This document shows, one piece after another, positions 1-11,098 of a stretch of DNA of 64,000 bases (the stretch's first letter is position 1; each line of letters begins with the position of its first letter). A model generated the notes under the pieces. That model was not told the origin of the DNA. It saw nothing but the letters and a program-made list of their open reading frames with translations, and made no database searches. Origin of the DNA: Allolobophora icterica (lineage: Eukaryota > Annelida > Clitellata > Crassiclitellata > Lumbricidae); contig OY744613.1 of assembly GCA_963556255.1 (NCBI GenBank), forward strand, positions 40,705,409-40,769,408, in the 5' to 3' direction. The translations under genes were made by a program, and so were the position numbers.

Positions 1-402
1 GTCTCGAACACACAGTTCGCAATTTCACACCAGAAATGCGTATCAACGAAAACTCCAAATTCTTTATCTCACAAAAGCACATTAACGCTCACATTTGCTC
101 GTAGTATAAGTTAACATACCCAGTAGTCAACGCAACATTTGTCAAAGCACATACCTGTACAACTGCAAACTATCATCAAATCCGCCGTATCTCGATGTCA
201 GATACCTTTATAAAATGTTCGTACACTTTCGCAATAAACTCGCGAATAACTTACTCACCACAAAGGAAAACACCGACACTCAAAACTTCGAGTAGCCTAT
301 AAAAGACCACTTTACATACATGCGTCTATTCTTCCAATAAGCTACAAAACATTTACATACATATTATGTATACATATATTATATATATGTATACATATAA
401 AT
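1..402. other. AT-rich DNA, no gene seen
   Basis: No coding region or recognisable repeat is visible. The end grades into an alternating TA/TATG tract. Confidence 0.5.
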
Positions 403-405
403 ATG

Positions 406-501
<96 letters not shown>
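403..501. repeat. (TA)n microsatellite
   Basis: About 48 uninterrupted TA dinucleotides. The poly-Tyr/Ile reading frame across it is an artefact of the repeat. Confidence 0.97.
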
Positions 502-503
<2 letters not shown>

Positions 504-960
504 TTATCCTAACAAAACCAGGTCCGCAAAGGTTCACCAGTCACTCTGGTACAGAGTAAAGCAGGGAGGCGACCTGACCGACGACTCTGATGAGCGTAGA
601 CTCGGATCCGACCTGGGCTGGTGAACCAAAGTCCTCCGTGCCCACCTTCTCGTGGTGCGGACCGTTAGTACCCTTCCTAGGAAGTACTCTTCCTAGGAGG
701 GGGAACGAACGGGCACGGCAGGCAAAACCAGGGGAAGGCAATGGCAAACCACCCCTGTTAATCATGCCAAGAAAATCGTCATGCCACACACCAAACCACG
801 CCGATGGTCGCGGATGGAGGGACTCCCAGGCCGGAGCGCTGAGGTGGGACTCCCAGGCCAAAGCGCGACTCAAGGGCTACTGGGAGAAGTAGCAAGACGG
901 CAACGGAGACTGTGTGGCATGACGATCGCTAGGGCTCCTAGAGCCGACGGCACAAAGAGA
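502..960. repeat. GC-rich block, possible retroposon fragment
   Basis: The base composition differs sharply from both sides. It contains AAGGCAATGGCAAACCACCC followed by a 'catgccaagaaaatcgtcatg' type stretch, which resembles the leaders of some non-LTR retroposons. Overlapping short frames on both strands show no protein family. The family is not identified. Confidence 0.3.
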
Positions 961-1130
961 GAGAGAGAGAACAAAACCAGATACAACTTATTTTATATGA
1001 TAGTCTATATATTTGCACTTACGACGGCCAAGGCAACGGTGAGCCTCTCCGCTTCTTCAACTTCGTTCTCTTCAGACAAACCTCCCTCCTTCAGTCCTTC
1101 CGACCGTCACCCCCACCTCGAGTGCGTCCT

Positions 1131-1134
1131 TCAG

Positions 1135-1165
<31 letters not shown>

Positions 1166-1680
1166 GTTCAGCGACTGACTTAAGCCTCTCTCTAACGGTC
1201 TAATCGACCTTATTCCGTTCATCGTGCTCAACAGCCCGTCTTTCATACGAAACCAAACTTATGTACACAGGTCCCCAGAGGAAGTCGTAAGAATAAGGGC
1301 CATTTTGTGACACTATTTCATTTGCAGTTTTGAAACAGTCTCTAAGCCTCTATGCCTTTCTTGGCGAATGGCTTCTATTTATTGCATACTTGTGAGATTT
1401 TTAAAACCTTCCTCTTACCCTCAACTCCAAAACGGTTAAACACACATACCTAACAAATCACATAGGCATAGATACACAGATGCATACATTGATTCATACC
1501 TCCCACCTACCTACATAACTACACACCTATATTTAAAAACATACAGTACATGCATGCATGAATGCATACATACATACATACATGCATACATACATACACA
1601 CATACATAAATAGTCAAATTATACATACATACATACATACATACATACATGCATGCATACATACATAATTATACACATGC
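1131..1680. repeat. Microsatellites (CT)n and (CATA)n
   Basis: A (CT)n run occupies about 1133-1162. Interrupted CATA/CATG arrays lie at about 1550-1680. No gene is seen between 961 and 1874. Confidence 0.85.
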
Positions 1681-1874
1681 ATGCATTGTTTGAAGGTCCC
1701 TCCCCTATAATAAACAATGATTTTCGCTTGAGTTTATAATAAAAATATATTATTAAAAAACATAATTATTATAATAGTATTTACAAGTATACCTTGTCGA
1801 AAATAACGGAAAATGTACAGCAATCGAACTTGTCGCTCAAACAGACTTCCGTCTACACAATGAACTCTCTTGGT

Positions 1875-2572
1875 CAGTGGCGGCGCGTGGGGGGTGCAAA
1901 GGGGTGCGGTCGCACCGGGCGGCCACTCCAGGGGGGCGGCACTTTGACTATCTGGGATATTTTTTTCGGCTGCTTCCTGTGGCCAACGTAGTGTTTCATT
2001 TGGAGTTATTACGTAATTCGTTGCTATAAATTTCAATGAAACTTATATATCATAATTCAGTGAAATGTGAATCGTCACTGTTCATATGAGCTTCAATGTC
2101 TTTCTTAGTTTTAAATTGACTTAGATAATTTTAGTCCTAGTTTCTAGCAGCGGCGTAGCCTAGATATTTTGAGCCCGAGGACGAACTATGAATCTGGCAC
2201 CCCACCACCTCCCCTCCGTTTTACTATTTCACATTTTCCAAATAATCGAAAAGAAATTTTAATTTTAATGAAATAAAATATGAAAAATACAGATAGTACA
2301 TGCATGCTGCCCCTTAGTGCTCACTAGGGCGCCAAAATCATACCTGAGAACTGGTTTGTAAGTAATGATCGAGGATATAACTTCAGATATTTGCGGATCT
2401 GCATCATCTGCTACTGTGCTTTATACTACAGTAGGCTACAAATGGCTAAGGCTACTATACTAACTACTATAATACACAATTTCACTAGACAGGCCTGCCG
2501 CCTTACGGGGGAGGGAGGGGGCGGCACACTGTTGCTTCGCACCACCTTTGAAAAATCCACGCGCCGCCACTG
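1875..2572. mobile_element. Nonautonomous hAT-type element
   Basis: The left end is CAGTGGCGGCGCGTGG and the right end is its inverse, CACGCGCCGCCACTG. A perfect 8-bp target duplication CTCTTGGT lies at 1867-1874 and 2573-2580. CAG-type termini with an 8-bp duplication are diagnostic of the hAT superfamily. The interior is AT-rich and encodes no transposase. Confidence 0.9.
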
Positions 2573-2867
2573 CTCTTGGTTTCTCAGAACACGAAACAGA
2601 CAGCAACCGACGTCGAAACAGAAGGAACCTAATGTGGTTCCCTTTACTTAACTACACAACTGGAGACTTGACTTCCTAATACTAAACAGGGTCTCATCAG
2701 ACCAACATCAAAGTCACCAAGCTCTCTGAATCTACTTAGTCAGAAGTTTATATAGATTTCTTTTGCCACCAGGCAGGGGCGGCGCTACACCAGGGCGCGC
2801 CAGGGCAAATGCCCTGGTTAAAAAGCCTTTGCCCTGGTCGATGATCTGCCAAACTTTTTGCCCTGTT

Positions 2868-2980
2868 CAGTGGCGTAGCTAGGATTTTACCATAGGGGGT
2901 GCGTAATGCGAAGCAGTAGTCTTCACAGAACCTATGTACATAGGTTGGCTTATAAAGTTATAGGGCGAGTTCCATGCAGA
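2868..2980. mobile_element. hAT-like terminus CAGTGGCGTAGC
   Basis: CAGTGGCGTAGCTAGGATTT begins here. The following ~100 bases are the reverse complement of 30780-30879, so both are ends of one family. The other end of this copy was not found. Confidence 0.55.
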
Positions 2981-3044
2981 GGCATAGCATTTTAGACAAT
3001 CCGTACTTTCTTATTCAACAGATTCACAGCGTAACGTATTGTAT

Positions 3045-3290
3045 TGTATTTACGAATTTATAAAGCGCCTCTCGCAGTACAACCTAATCAAAGGCGCTCC
3101 CAGTGCGAGGAGCTCCGTGAGAAAAGAAAAGTCTTAAGACAACGAGAAGTAGCAGAAATGTCCCCAGCTAGGATCTGAGAACGAGTCATGGAAGGAAGAT
3201 CATTCCAGTGGGACAGGCCAACAGATGCGTAGGCACGGTGTTGAGCCATAGAAGTCCGGGTCCGAGGGACCAAGAGGTCATGTCGATGTA
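3045..3290 (-). mobile_element. LINE 3' end
   Basis: The minus strand encodes a typical LINE C-terminal tail (PRTRTSMAQHRAYASVG, then SHWNDLP and LKTFLF) followed by a noncoding 3' end with 'tttataaagcgcctctc'. It is truncated at its 5' end. A related noncoding tail occurs at about 51727-51900. Confidence 0.6.
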
Positions 3291-3626
3291 ACGTAGTAGG
3301 CCTAGGCCTGATGTTTCAAGAAGCGAAGCAGATGACCTAAGCACTACTTAAAAAGCAAAGCAACAGCCTTAGTACTTGGTTTGTTTTATGGCTCAGCTCA
3401 TTAAACACTTAGCCTGTGTCCTTATCTAATCTTTTTAGGTTGAACTTAAACGTTGTAAAAATGTATTTGTTGATACATGATCAATTTTCATAATTTGTCA
3501 TGTCCTGTGGACTAAAGGCAAATATTCTCTACAATAAAGTTCTCTGCAGTTTATCTTACTCGAGAGGCGAGTTTTATTAACTACTTGCTGGATTACCCGG
3601 CGTTGCCCGGGGTTATAAGTTTCACA

Positions 3627-3814
3627 CCACCACCACCACCACCACCACCACCACCACCACCACCACCACCACCACCACCACCACCACCACCACCACCACC
3701 ACCACCACCACCACCACCACCACCACCACCACCACCACCACCACCACCACCACCACCACCACCACCACCACCACCACCACCACCACCACCACCACCACCA
3801 CCACCACCACCACC

Positions 3815-3879
<65 letters not shown>

Positions 3880-3881
3880 CG
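3627..3881. repeat. (CCA)n tract of ~200 bp followed by (CAA)n
   Basis: About 67 CCA triplets are followed by about 17 CAA triplets. The poly-Pro, poly-Thr, poly-Trp, poly-Gly and poly-Val frames here are repeat artefacts and not genes. The G-rich complement could form unusual DNA structure. Confidence 0.97.
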
Positions 3882-3884
3882 ACT

Positions 3885-4430
3885 GCTTGGCAATCTTGGC
3901 AGTCGCCCTCTGGCGGCGACTGCCGCAGTGTTGGAGGCCCTTGTGGCGTCTGGCGACCTGTAGCGGAGACTGCTTCACAGTCTTGTAGACGCCTTGTGGC
4001 ATCTAGCGACCTCTGCCGTGGTGTGACTGCTTCGCAGTCGCCCTCTGGCGGCGACTGCTTCGCAGTCTTGGAGGCCCTTGTGGCGTCTGGCGACGTCTGG
4101 CGGAGACTGCTTCGCAGTCTTGTAGACGCCTTCTGGCGTCTAGCGACCTCTGCCGTGGAGTGACTGCTTCGCAGTCGCCCTGTGACAGCGACTGCTTCGC
4201 AGTCTTGGAGGCCCTTGTGGCGTGTGGCGACCTGAGGGGGAGACTGCTTCGCAGTCTTGTATACGCCTTCTGGCATCTAGCGACCTCTGCCGTGAACTGA
4301 CTGCTTCGCAGTCGCCCTCTGGCGGCGACTGCTTGGCAGTCTTGGAGGCCCTTGTTGCGTCTGGCGATCTGTCGGGGAGACTGCTTTACAGTCTCCCGTG
4401 AACTGACTGCTTTGCAGTCGAAGAGGCTGA
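3885..4430. repeat. Minisatellite built on palindrome GACTGCTTCGCAGTC
   Basis: Degenerate units of about 100-130 bp alternate hairpin-forming GACTGC-TTC-GCAGTC cores with 'ggaggcccttgtggcgtctggcgac' type spacers. The core recurs at least seven times. The array lies inside the Helitron. Confidence 0.85.
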
Positions 4431-4941
4431 ACCGGGCGTTGGCGTGTTAAAGAAAACGCCAGAAATCTAGCCCTCACTGCCGGTCTGTAGTCGGCCTCGC
4501 CCGTAGTAAAGCAGACTGGATGTTTGATATACTGTAAATAATTTAGATCTTTGTCTTTGAACATACATGTGTTAAAATTTTGCTGTAAAACGATGAATAT
4601 ACTTCGAATCGATCGTCATTAAATTTTGTGCGAAAGTAAACAACTTATGCGGATTTTAATGACTTTGGGGAATACCGGCGCCATAAATAGAATCGCTTGG
4701 CAGTGGAATAGGCGAGCTTTTGCGTGATGGACGGTCAAGTGGGTAGAGTTTTGGGGCATTTTCACCATGGTAGGGGTGAAAACGGGGGACGCGAACCCCT
4801 CCACTGGGTGTCCGAAGCCGAGGCCGACACATCAGTGAAGGTTTCGAGTGAAAAGGTGCAAAATTGTAGAAGTTAAGCCCGGTGAAACAGACAGACAGAC
4901 AGACACACAGACACACAGAATTCTCGCTTTATTAATATAGA

Positions 4942-5112
4942 TTGTTAAATATGGAAAAACAAGTCAATACATAATGACACCAAATTACGGTTGATGAAGG
5001 CATTGTCATGGCCGACAGCAACATGCGGATGTGAGGCCTGGACTAGAGCCCTGCGCCGACGTCACAGTGTCGGCGGCGGCGCGCCGGTCATTTTGGGTCG
5101 GCGGCGGCGGCG
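4942..5112. other. Short GC-rich spacer
   Basis: Sequence between the Helitron end and the LINE tail, with a CGGCGG-rich stretch. A similar GCGCC-rich stretch lies on the other side of the LINE at 7629-7708, which suggests the LINE entered a GC-rich repeat. Confidence 0.35.
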
Positions 5113-7625
5113 CTTCTTCTTCTTCTTTCTCCTCCGTCAGGTATACGCCGACGATGAGGCTTCGACAAGACGTCTCCAGGTCTCTCTGTCTCTGATCTTA
5201 TCCATAGCGTCTCTCATATCCATTCCTTGTGCTTTCAGATCCTCCATTACATTGTCCATCCATGTCTTTGTCTGTCTTCCTCTGCTTCGCCTTCCCTCCA
5301 CATGTCCGTAGAGCGCCATAGCTGGTAGTCTGGTGTTGTCCATTCTTGTCACATGACCAAACCATGTGAGTCTTCTTTTCCTGATCTTGTCTATCACTGT
5401 TTCTTTTGATCCAACTCTTTTCTGATCACTTCGTTGCGGATTTTATCCCATCTAGTTCTGCCCCTTATTCTTCGCAGCCAGCTCATTTCTGCTACGAGCA
5501 ACCTCCTTTCGTCTTCTTTGCGCAGGCACCAGCACTCGGCACCGTACAGCAGGACTGGGATGACAAATGTTCTATATAGTTTCAGCTTTGTTTTTATCGA
5601 TATGTTGTGTGTTTTCCAGATCTTATTCAATTTCCCGAACATTGCTGACCCAAGACCAATCCTGCGCTTTATATCTCTTGTGCATTGCCCATCTTCTGTT
5701 ATTAGACCTCCTAGGTATACAAATTCTGTCAGTGGAAAACGAGATGCTAGAACAAGTGACAGACTGTCACTTGTTCTAGCATCTCGTTTTCCAGCGTAAC
5801 TTCTAGCTCCTCGTGTTGTTTCCCAATGGTCATTGCTTTTGTCTTCTGTGTGCTGATTTTTAATCCAAATCTTTTACTACTCTCCTGTACTCTGTCAGTT
5901 AGCCTTTGTAATTGTCCCTGCGATTCTGAGACCAGGTCGATGTCATCTGCAAATCGTAGGTTGTTAATCAGCTGTCCACTGACAAGAACGCCGGCCTTTT
6001 CCGATCTCTTCGCAAAACTCATCATTGCTTCCAGGAGCATGTTGAACAGGTCCGGTGATAATCCACATCCTTGTCTCACACCTACCGTGACTCTGAACCA
6101 CTCCGTCAACTCCCCATCTACTATTACTGCGCTCACCGACTTGCTGTACAAATCCTCCAGCAGCAGCACCAGTTCCTCCGGGACTCCGTAATTCCTTAAT
6201 ACCTGCCACAGCCCCTCCTGCCATACACTATCGAACGCCTGTTTGAAGTCTATGAAGTTGTTATACAGAGTTCTATTCTGGCCGAAATACTTTTCTGACA
6301 GTTGTCTAATTACAAACAGCTGGTCTATTGTTCCTCTTCCAGCTCTGAATCCCGCATGTTCCTCCGCCAGTACCTCCTCGACATATCGCCTCAGACGCTG
6401 TTGCAGTACTCGGGTGTATACTTTCCCTGGGATGCTCAGTAGGCTAATTCCCCTGTAGTTGCTGCATTCCTTCCTGTCGCCTTTCTTGTGCACTGGTATA
6501 ATTACAGCTCTCCCCCAATCCTCTGGGCATTTCTTTTCCTGATATACTTTATTGCATAGTGTATGCATCATTTGCACTGAGCATCCATCTCCAGCTTGTA
6601 TCATTTCCGCCATGATGTTATCTTCTCCTGGTGCCTTCCCTGCCTTCAGTCTCCATATAGCTGTCTCTACCTCACACTGAAGGATATCCTCCATATGTTC
6701 CTGTTGGTTCCTTCCTGGTAGCTCATCTAGTAGTGTCATATCCACGGGATTACTTTCATTGTATAGTTCTTCATAGTATTGTTTCCACCTATTTTTGATT
6801 TCATTTGTATTTTCCAACGTTTTTCCTTCCTTGTCCTTTACTGTCACAGATTTTGATGTAACCGTACCGCAGATTTCGTTGACTACCTGGAACAGTTTTC
6901 GAGTGTTCCGGTTTCCAGCGTGGCTCTCCACCTCTTTGCATCTGTCCTCCAGCCATTGTTCTTTACACTGTCTTGCCTTCTTTTTAATCTCTCTAGTCAG
7001 CTTGTTATACCCTTTCCTGTTTTCTTCGCTATGTGTTTTTGTTGCCCTCCGGTCTCTTCTCTGGTTACTCATATCAAGAACCTCCTGTGATATCCATTGA
7101 GCCCTCTTTTGTTGTTTCCTATAGCCTATTACTTGCTGCGCTGTTTCCGTATAGATGGTCTTAACCTCTCTCCATACTTCTTCCGCTGTGTTCAGGTCCT
7201 CTGTGTTAACCCTCCTCCACTTGTCGTGTAACAGGTTGCTGTACTGTTGTCTGGTCGCTCCTTCCTTAAGTTTTTCTACATCAAATCTTCTTCCCAGTCT
7301 TTCTTTGCTGATTGTTTTCAGCTTTAATCTTATTCCGGCCATTACCAGCTTGTGGTCCGAGGCTATGTCTGGTCTGGAGAATGGTCTGCATGTTGATACA
7401 CTGCTTTTCCATCTGTTGTTTACCAGTATGTAGTCTATCATGTTTCTTGTCCTTCCATCTGGTGATTCCCATGTCCACTTTCTTTTGGCTTTCCTTTGGT
7501 AGAATACAGTGTTCATTACTGTGAGGTTGTTGGTTAGACAAAAGTTAAGTAATCTCTCCCCTCTTTCGTTTTCTGTTCCATATCCGAACTTTCCCATTGC
7601 TCCTCCCCATGTCTTCCAATCGCTT
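5113..7625 (-). mobile_element. LINE, 5'-truncated endonuclease plus reverse transcriptase
   Basis: The minus strand encodes the C-terminal half of an APE-type endonuclease (MIDYILVNN, then SDHKLV). A full reverse transcriptase follows: NYRGISLLS; FIDFKQAFDSV with the first catalytic Asp; GVRQGCGLSPDLFN; and the FADD box in NLRFADDIDLV. After the RT come a YGAECW segment and a C-terminal LTWFGHVTRMD region, then a GAA-rich 3' tail near 5113. The main frame spans 5747-7597. It is cut short by the palindrome at 5734-5792, and the remaining coding continues at 5394-5642 and 5137-5397. The copy is therefore dead but recent enough to keep long frames. The clade is not assigned. Confidence 0.9.
5734..5792. 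repeat. Perfect 29-bp inverted duplication with 1-bp loop
   Basis: GGAAAACGAGATGCTAGAAC, then AAGTGACAG, the single base A, then the exact reverse complement. It lies in the LINE coding region. One arm is the original coding sequence and the other is an inverted copy that introduces a premature end after the RT. Confidence 0.97.
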
Positions 7626-8215
7626 CGTTCGTCGGCGCGCCGACGAACAAAAATCGGTGGCGGCGGCGCCCACGAAATGTCGGCGTCTGCGCGGCGCGGC
7701 GTGCCCTAGTCAGAAGCACAAGTCACTATGAGAATTCAACAGCCGTTGGTCCTGTGACCAGTCAAGAGGGCATGAATGCCCTTGCATATGCACGGATACA
7801 GTATAGGCCTACACACCAAGTCACATGGTCGATGCCGGATAACAGCATCCTCCCAGTGAGAGAGGCTGCTGTCAAGCCATGAAGTGTAATGTTCAGAATT
7901 TGTTCGGGCATATTTGTTATATCCTGAGATATAAATTCACTTAATTCACTGAAATGTTAAAATTTGCTTTACCAGTGTCAAAAAGCATTCAGCTTCCGAG
8001 GGCTTCGCCCATCTGACCTCCTTACTATAGACAAATATAATAGTGCTGGGGGGCGGTTTATATCAAAAGCGGGAGCGCGATCATATATGGTCACCATTAT
8101 TTTAAGCTCGCGCTGCCGCGCTCTTTATAAATCGCCCTCTGCACTTGTTACTTGTATGACTGCCCTGGCTATGCCCTGATTACAAAAAATGTCTGACGCC
8201 GCCACTGCCACCAGA

Positions 8216-8900
8216 TGGCCAGCATGCAAACTAGACAAACATTACCGAGTTTACCATCCTCACATAGTCCGCTAAGAATCACCGACATCAACTACTCCCT
8301 GAGAAGCATCCATATGTGACAACATACATGCATACATACACTGATACATAGATAATTATGTAAGTATATCAATAGAGTCACGCATGTGCACGTACATGCA
8401 CGATTGCATACACGTATAAACCATACGATGATATGAAGCTTTAGTAACCGAACTGTGTCATTAATAGTCATTAATATAACTGGTATGCGATAATAATGCG
8501 TCGATATACATAGGCTGTTGGCTTCAGTACGATTGATCTCATAACCATGCAGAATATCGTACCAGTATTGCTTTTGGAATGAAGTTGACTCACACCATTG
8601 GAGAAAATGTGCTACGACAGATGTTCACTGCATCCAAAGCAACTGCCCACCCAAACCCTGGCCAGACGTGGCTTTTATCCGATGATAAGTCGGAGCTTCG
8701 AATAGGGTCTACTGCAGAATATAATATGTAGCCTACACGGCCTTAATCGAAGTTCTGGCCTATGGCTGTGTGCAGGGTTTCTGAACCGGATTTTATTACG
8801 CACCTATTGGTAAATATAGAAGAATTTTTTCCCTTCAACTCAGCTCAGACAGTTTATTTTTCCACAGGAGACCCAAAGTAAATTAATAAAAGTTATGTTG
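8216..8900. other. Intergenic DNA, nothing recognised
   Basis: AT-rich sequence with short CATA repeats. No coding frame or element terminus was identified. Confidence 0.4.
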
Positions 8901-8952
8901 TCTCGCGGTACCTAGATGGCCGATTGGTTAGAAAGCTCGGCCTGTAATGCGG

Positions 8953-10179
8953 GGCACCCCGTCAAAATAGCCCGGTCAGAATAGCCCCGTCAAAACAGCC
9001 CCGTCAAAATCGCCCTGCGTCAAAATAGCCCCGTCAAATCAGCCCCGTCAAAATAGCCCCATAACAATAGCCCCATAAAAACGCCAAAGGCAAGCAGTTC
9101 CACAACGGCTAATAAGTTGAATGTCCGCGAGCGAACAACTCGTTTGTTACCTCGGACGAATAACTCCGTCGAAGCTTCACGCATGGCATCGGGCTTTCCA
9201 AGCAGACTTTGGACTGCCACCATCCTTCTGTGTATAAACTGGTAGACCAGTTTCGGAAAGAGCAGGACAGTGTAGAGATCGCTATCGGCCGTTTCAATTC
9301 AGGGTTTAGACAGCCGGAAGCCTCCAAGGCGAAGTGCGTTAAGTTAAACCGCCGGCTGCAAACTGTCAGTGAAACTTATGGCGCTACTGCAATTCTGGAA
9401 TACCTTCGCGCTATAGCGCATAATCTTAGTATCTAGGCTCTTGCTTAAGACATCGACATTAACTTTCTTTTTTGATGGTCACAATTATTACCTAATACCT
9501 AGAAACTTTTGTTCGCGTTTCGTAGAAAAACATTTAACATTCCATGCTTGTAGTCTGTTTTTTATAGTAGTATCTTTTATTAGTATCTTCTTATAAACTA
9601 GTGTATTTTCCCGTCATAATTATGACGGCAGTGTATATTGTTGGTCGGATCGCCGTCGTCAAGGCCGTCGTCAAGATCGCCGTCGTCAAGACGGCAGTAC
9701 TGACGCCACAAACGGTTTCACAATAGAACAGAAGCCGTTTGTGACGTAGCGTCCTACGACGGACAAATTTGCATATAAGGAAACTATATGTATAGACTAG
9801 TGTAGGCCTATTAACCTGTCATAATTATGACGTCACGTCAGTGTATCATTATAGGCCTATATGTATCGTTCGTTAAATGCTCTGATCGCCGTCGTCAAGA
9901 CGACCGTCGTCAAGACGGCAGTACTGACGTCACAAACGGTTTCACAATAGAACAGAAGCCGTCTGTGACGTAGCGTCAAACGACGGACAAATTTGCATAT
10001 AAGGAAACTATTATATAGAATGAATAAATCTTGTGGAATACATTTTCACTTTGTTTTCTGTCGTTTAAGACGGGGCTGTTTTGACGGGGCTGTTTAGACG
10101 GGGCTATTTTGACGCAGGGCGATTTTGACGGGGCTGTTTTGACGGGGCTATTTTGACGGGGCTATTTTGACGGGTCACC
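8953..10179. mobile_element. Fold-back MULE-like DNA transposon
   Basis: The 9-bp target duplication GTAATGCGG lies at 8944-8952 and 10180-10188. The termini are GGCACCCCGTC and, inverted, GGTGACCCGTC. Each inverted terminal region of 100-130 bp is an array of ~15-bp subunits (GTCAAAATAGCCCC and variants). Inside is a direct duplication of ~130 bp (about 9650-9785 and 9885-10012). A 9-bp duplication fits the Mutator-like superfamily, and the element keeps a MULE-type transposase fragment. Confidence 0.85.
9134..9436 (+). pseudogene. MULE transposase C-terminal fragment
   Basis: The open stretch from about 9185 to 9436 encodes CHHPSVYKLVDQFRKEQDS, then a Lys-rich segment, and ends EYLRAIAHNLSI. 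The pattern of an HHPS-x-(Y/W)-K helix followed by a terminal EYLR-IAHNL is typical of the C-terminus of animal Mutator-like (FLYWCH-associated) transposases. This identification is from memory of the family. The catalytic DDE core is absent, no good ATG starts the frame, and the sequence just upstream appears frameshifted. It lies inside the fold-back element, which supports assigning the element to MULEs. It is a decayed remnant and unlikely to be expressed as a transposase. Confidence 0.65.
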
Positions 10180-10377
10180 GTAATGCGGAGAGTACGGATT
10201 CGAACCTCACCCGAGATAGTTACTGAGAGGGACCTTGCGAAAGGCCTTCACTCACATTTGCTTGTGTCATCGCTGTTCTAACGTATGGTCGTGTGCAATT
10301 CTCAACTTCGGAAGGAGGGCAATATCAAAATACAGTTGTATTACATTGTATTATATGACAAATCTTTGTGCATACGA

Positions 10378-10493
<116 letters not shown>

Positions 10494-11098
10494 AAGTTGT
10501 GGGGCTTGAATGAAAATTTTAGACAAGCTGCTGATTTCGTGAATCTTGATCAGCATGGATAAACACGTTCAACAAACACTCTAATACTGGCATTATACTG
10601 CTCTGAGAGTCTTGACTAGTGGTCCATGGTCCACTCAGAACAGTGAACACAACACCAGTTGCAAATCAAAGCGACAGTTAAATAATCAGAATAAATTTGT
10701 TTAACTTCAGGGCAAACATTCTGTCAAGCGTCCTTATAGGCTACATCTATTATTTACCAAACATTATATGGTGAAGTCATGAAAATGTATTTATATCCAA
10801 TCTTTTAAATAATTTCTAAAATAAACAAAAGGCAGACACGTAAAATAGGCTTGAAACACTCGATTTTGTAATTTATACTTATAATTTATAGCCAAGATAT
10901 CGACACAATAATATTATAACATGAAATGTAAAAAATTCCATAATTAACAAAACTTAAAGTTCATGGAGCCAAACGAAATTTTTTCTAACTAATACTGGAA
11001 TAATATTTAGACGGTGGAAGTTAAGCAACAAGAAAAGAATTCCGCCTTATTTTGAGAGCATATCTTTATTGTAGCTGTGTCAAAGCCGAATCTTATTG

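Larger units (their letters stand above)
3584..4941 (-). mobile_element. Nonautonomous Helitron
   Basis: On the minus strand it starts TCTATATTAATAAAGCGAG after an A. It ends with a GC hairpin (CCCGGGCAACGCCGGGT) followed by CAAG before a T. Helitrons insert between A and T, begin with TC, and end with a hairpin plus CTRR; CAAG is a one-base variant. The second copy at 16125-16583 shares both termini and an internal stretch (CACCATGGTAG, then GTGAAAACGGGGGACGCGAA). No Rep/helicase is encoded. A giant CCA tract and a palindromic minisatellite have expanded inside. Confidence 0.8.
2774..8207. mobile_element. hAT-type element filled with later insertions
   Basis: The outer termini are CAGGGGCGGCG on the left and CGCCGCCACTG on the right. 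The flanks are CCACCAGG at 2766-2773 and CCACCAGA at 8208-8215, a 7/8 match. If real, the host element was later entered by another hAT terminus, a LINE 3' end, a Helitron and a long LINE. Only about 1 kb of original sequence remains at the two edges. The pairing over 5.4 kb is an inference. Confidence 0.45.
8905..10275 (+). mobile_element. tRNA-derived SINE interrupted by a MULE-like insertion
   Basis: Joining 8905-8952 to 10189-10275 gives a tRNA-like head with A-box-like TGGCCGATTGG and a TTCGAAC T-loop. A body follows with 'gaccttgcgaaaggccttcactcacatttgcttg'-like sequence. The body matches that of the SINE at 45357-45615 and, on the minus strand, those near 26.3 and 52.9 kb. Within the window it is the same SINE superfamily. 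Confidence 0.5.

Noticed and set aside
575..610. CTGATGAG, resembling a hammerhead ribozyme core
   Set aside because: No GAAA segment or helix III closure follows at the required distance.
3498..4276. Long frames encoding poly-Pro, poly-Trp, poly-Val and poly-Gly
   Set aside because: They are translations of a (CCA)n/(CAA)n tract open in all frames; no flanking domain or start context.
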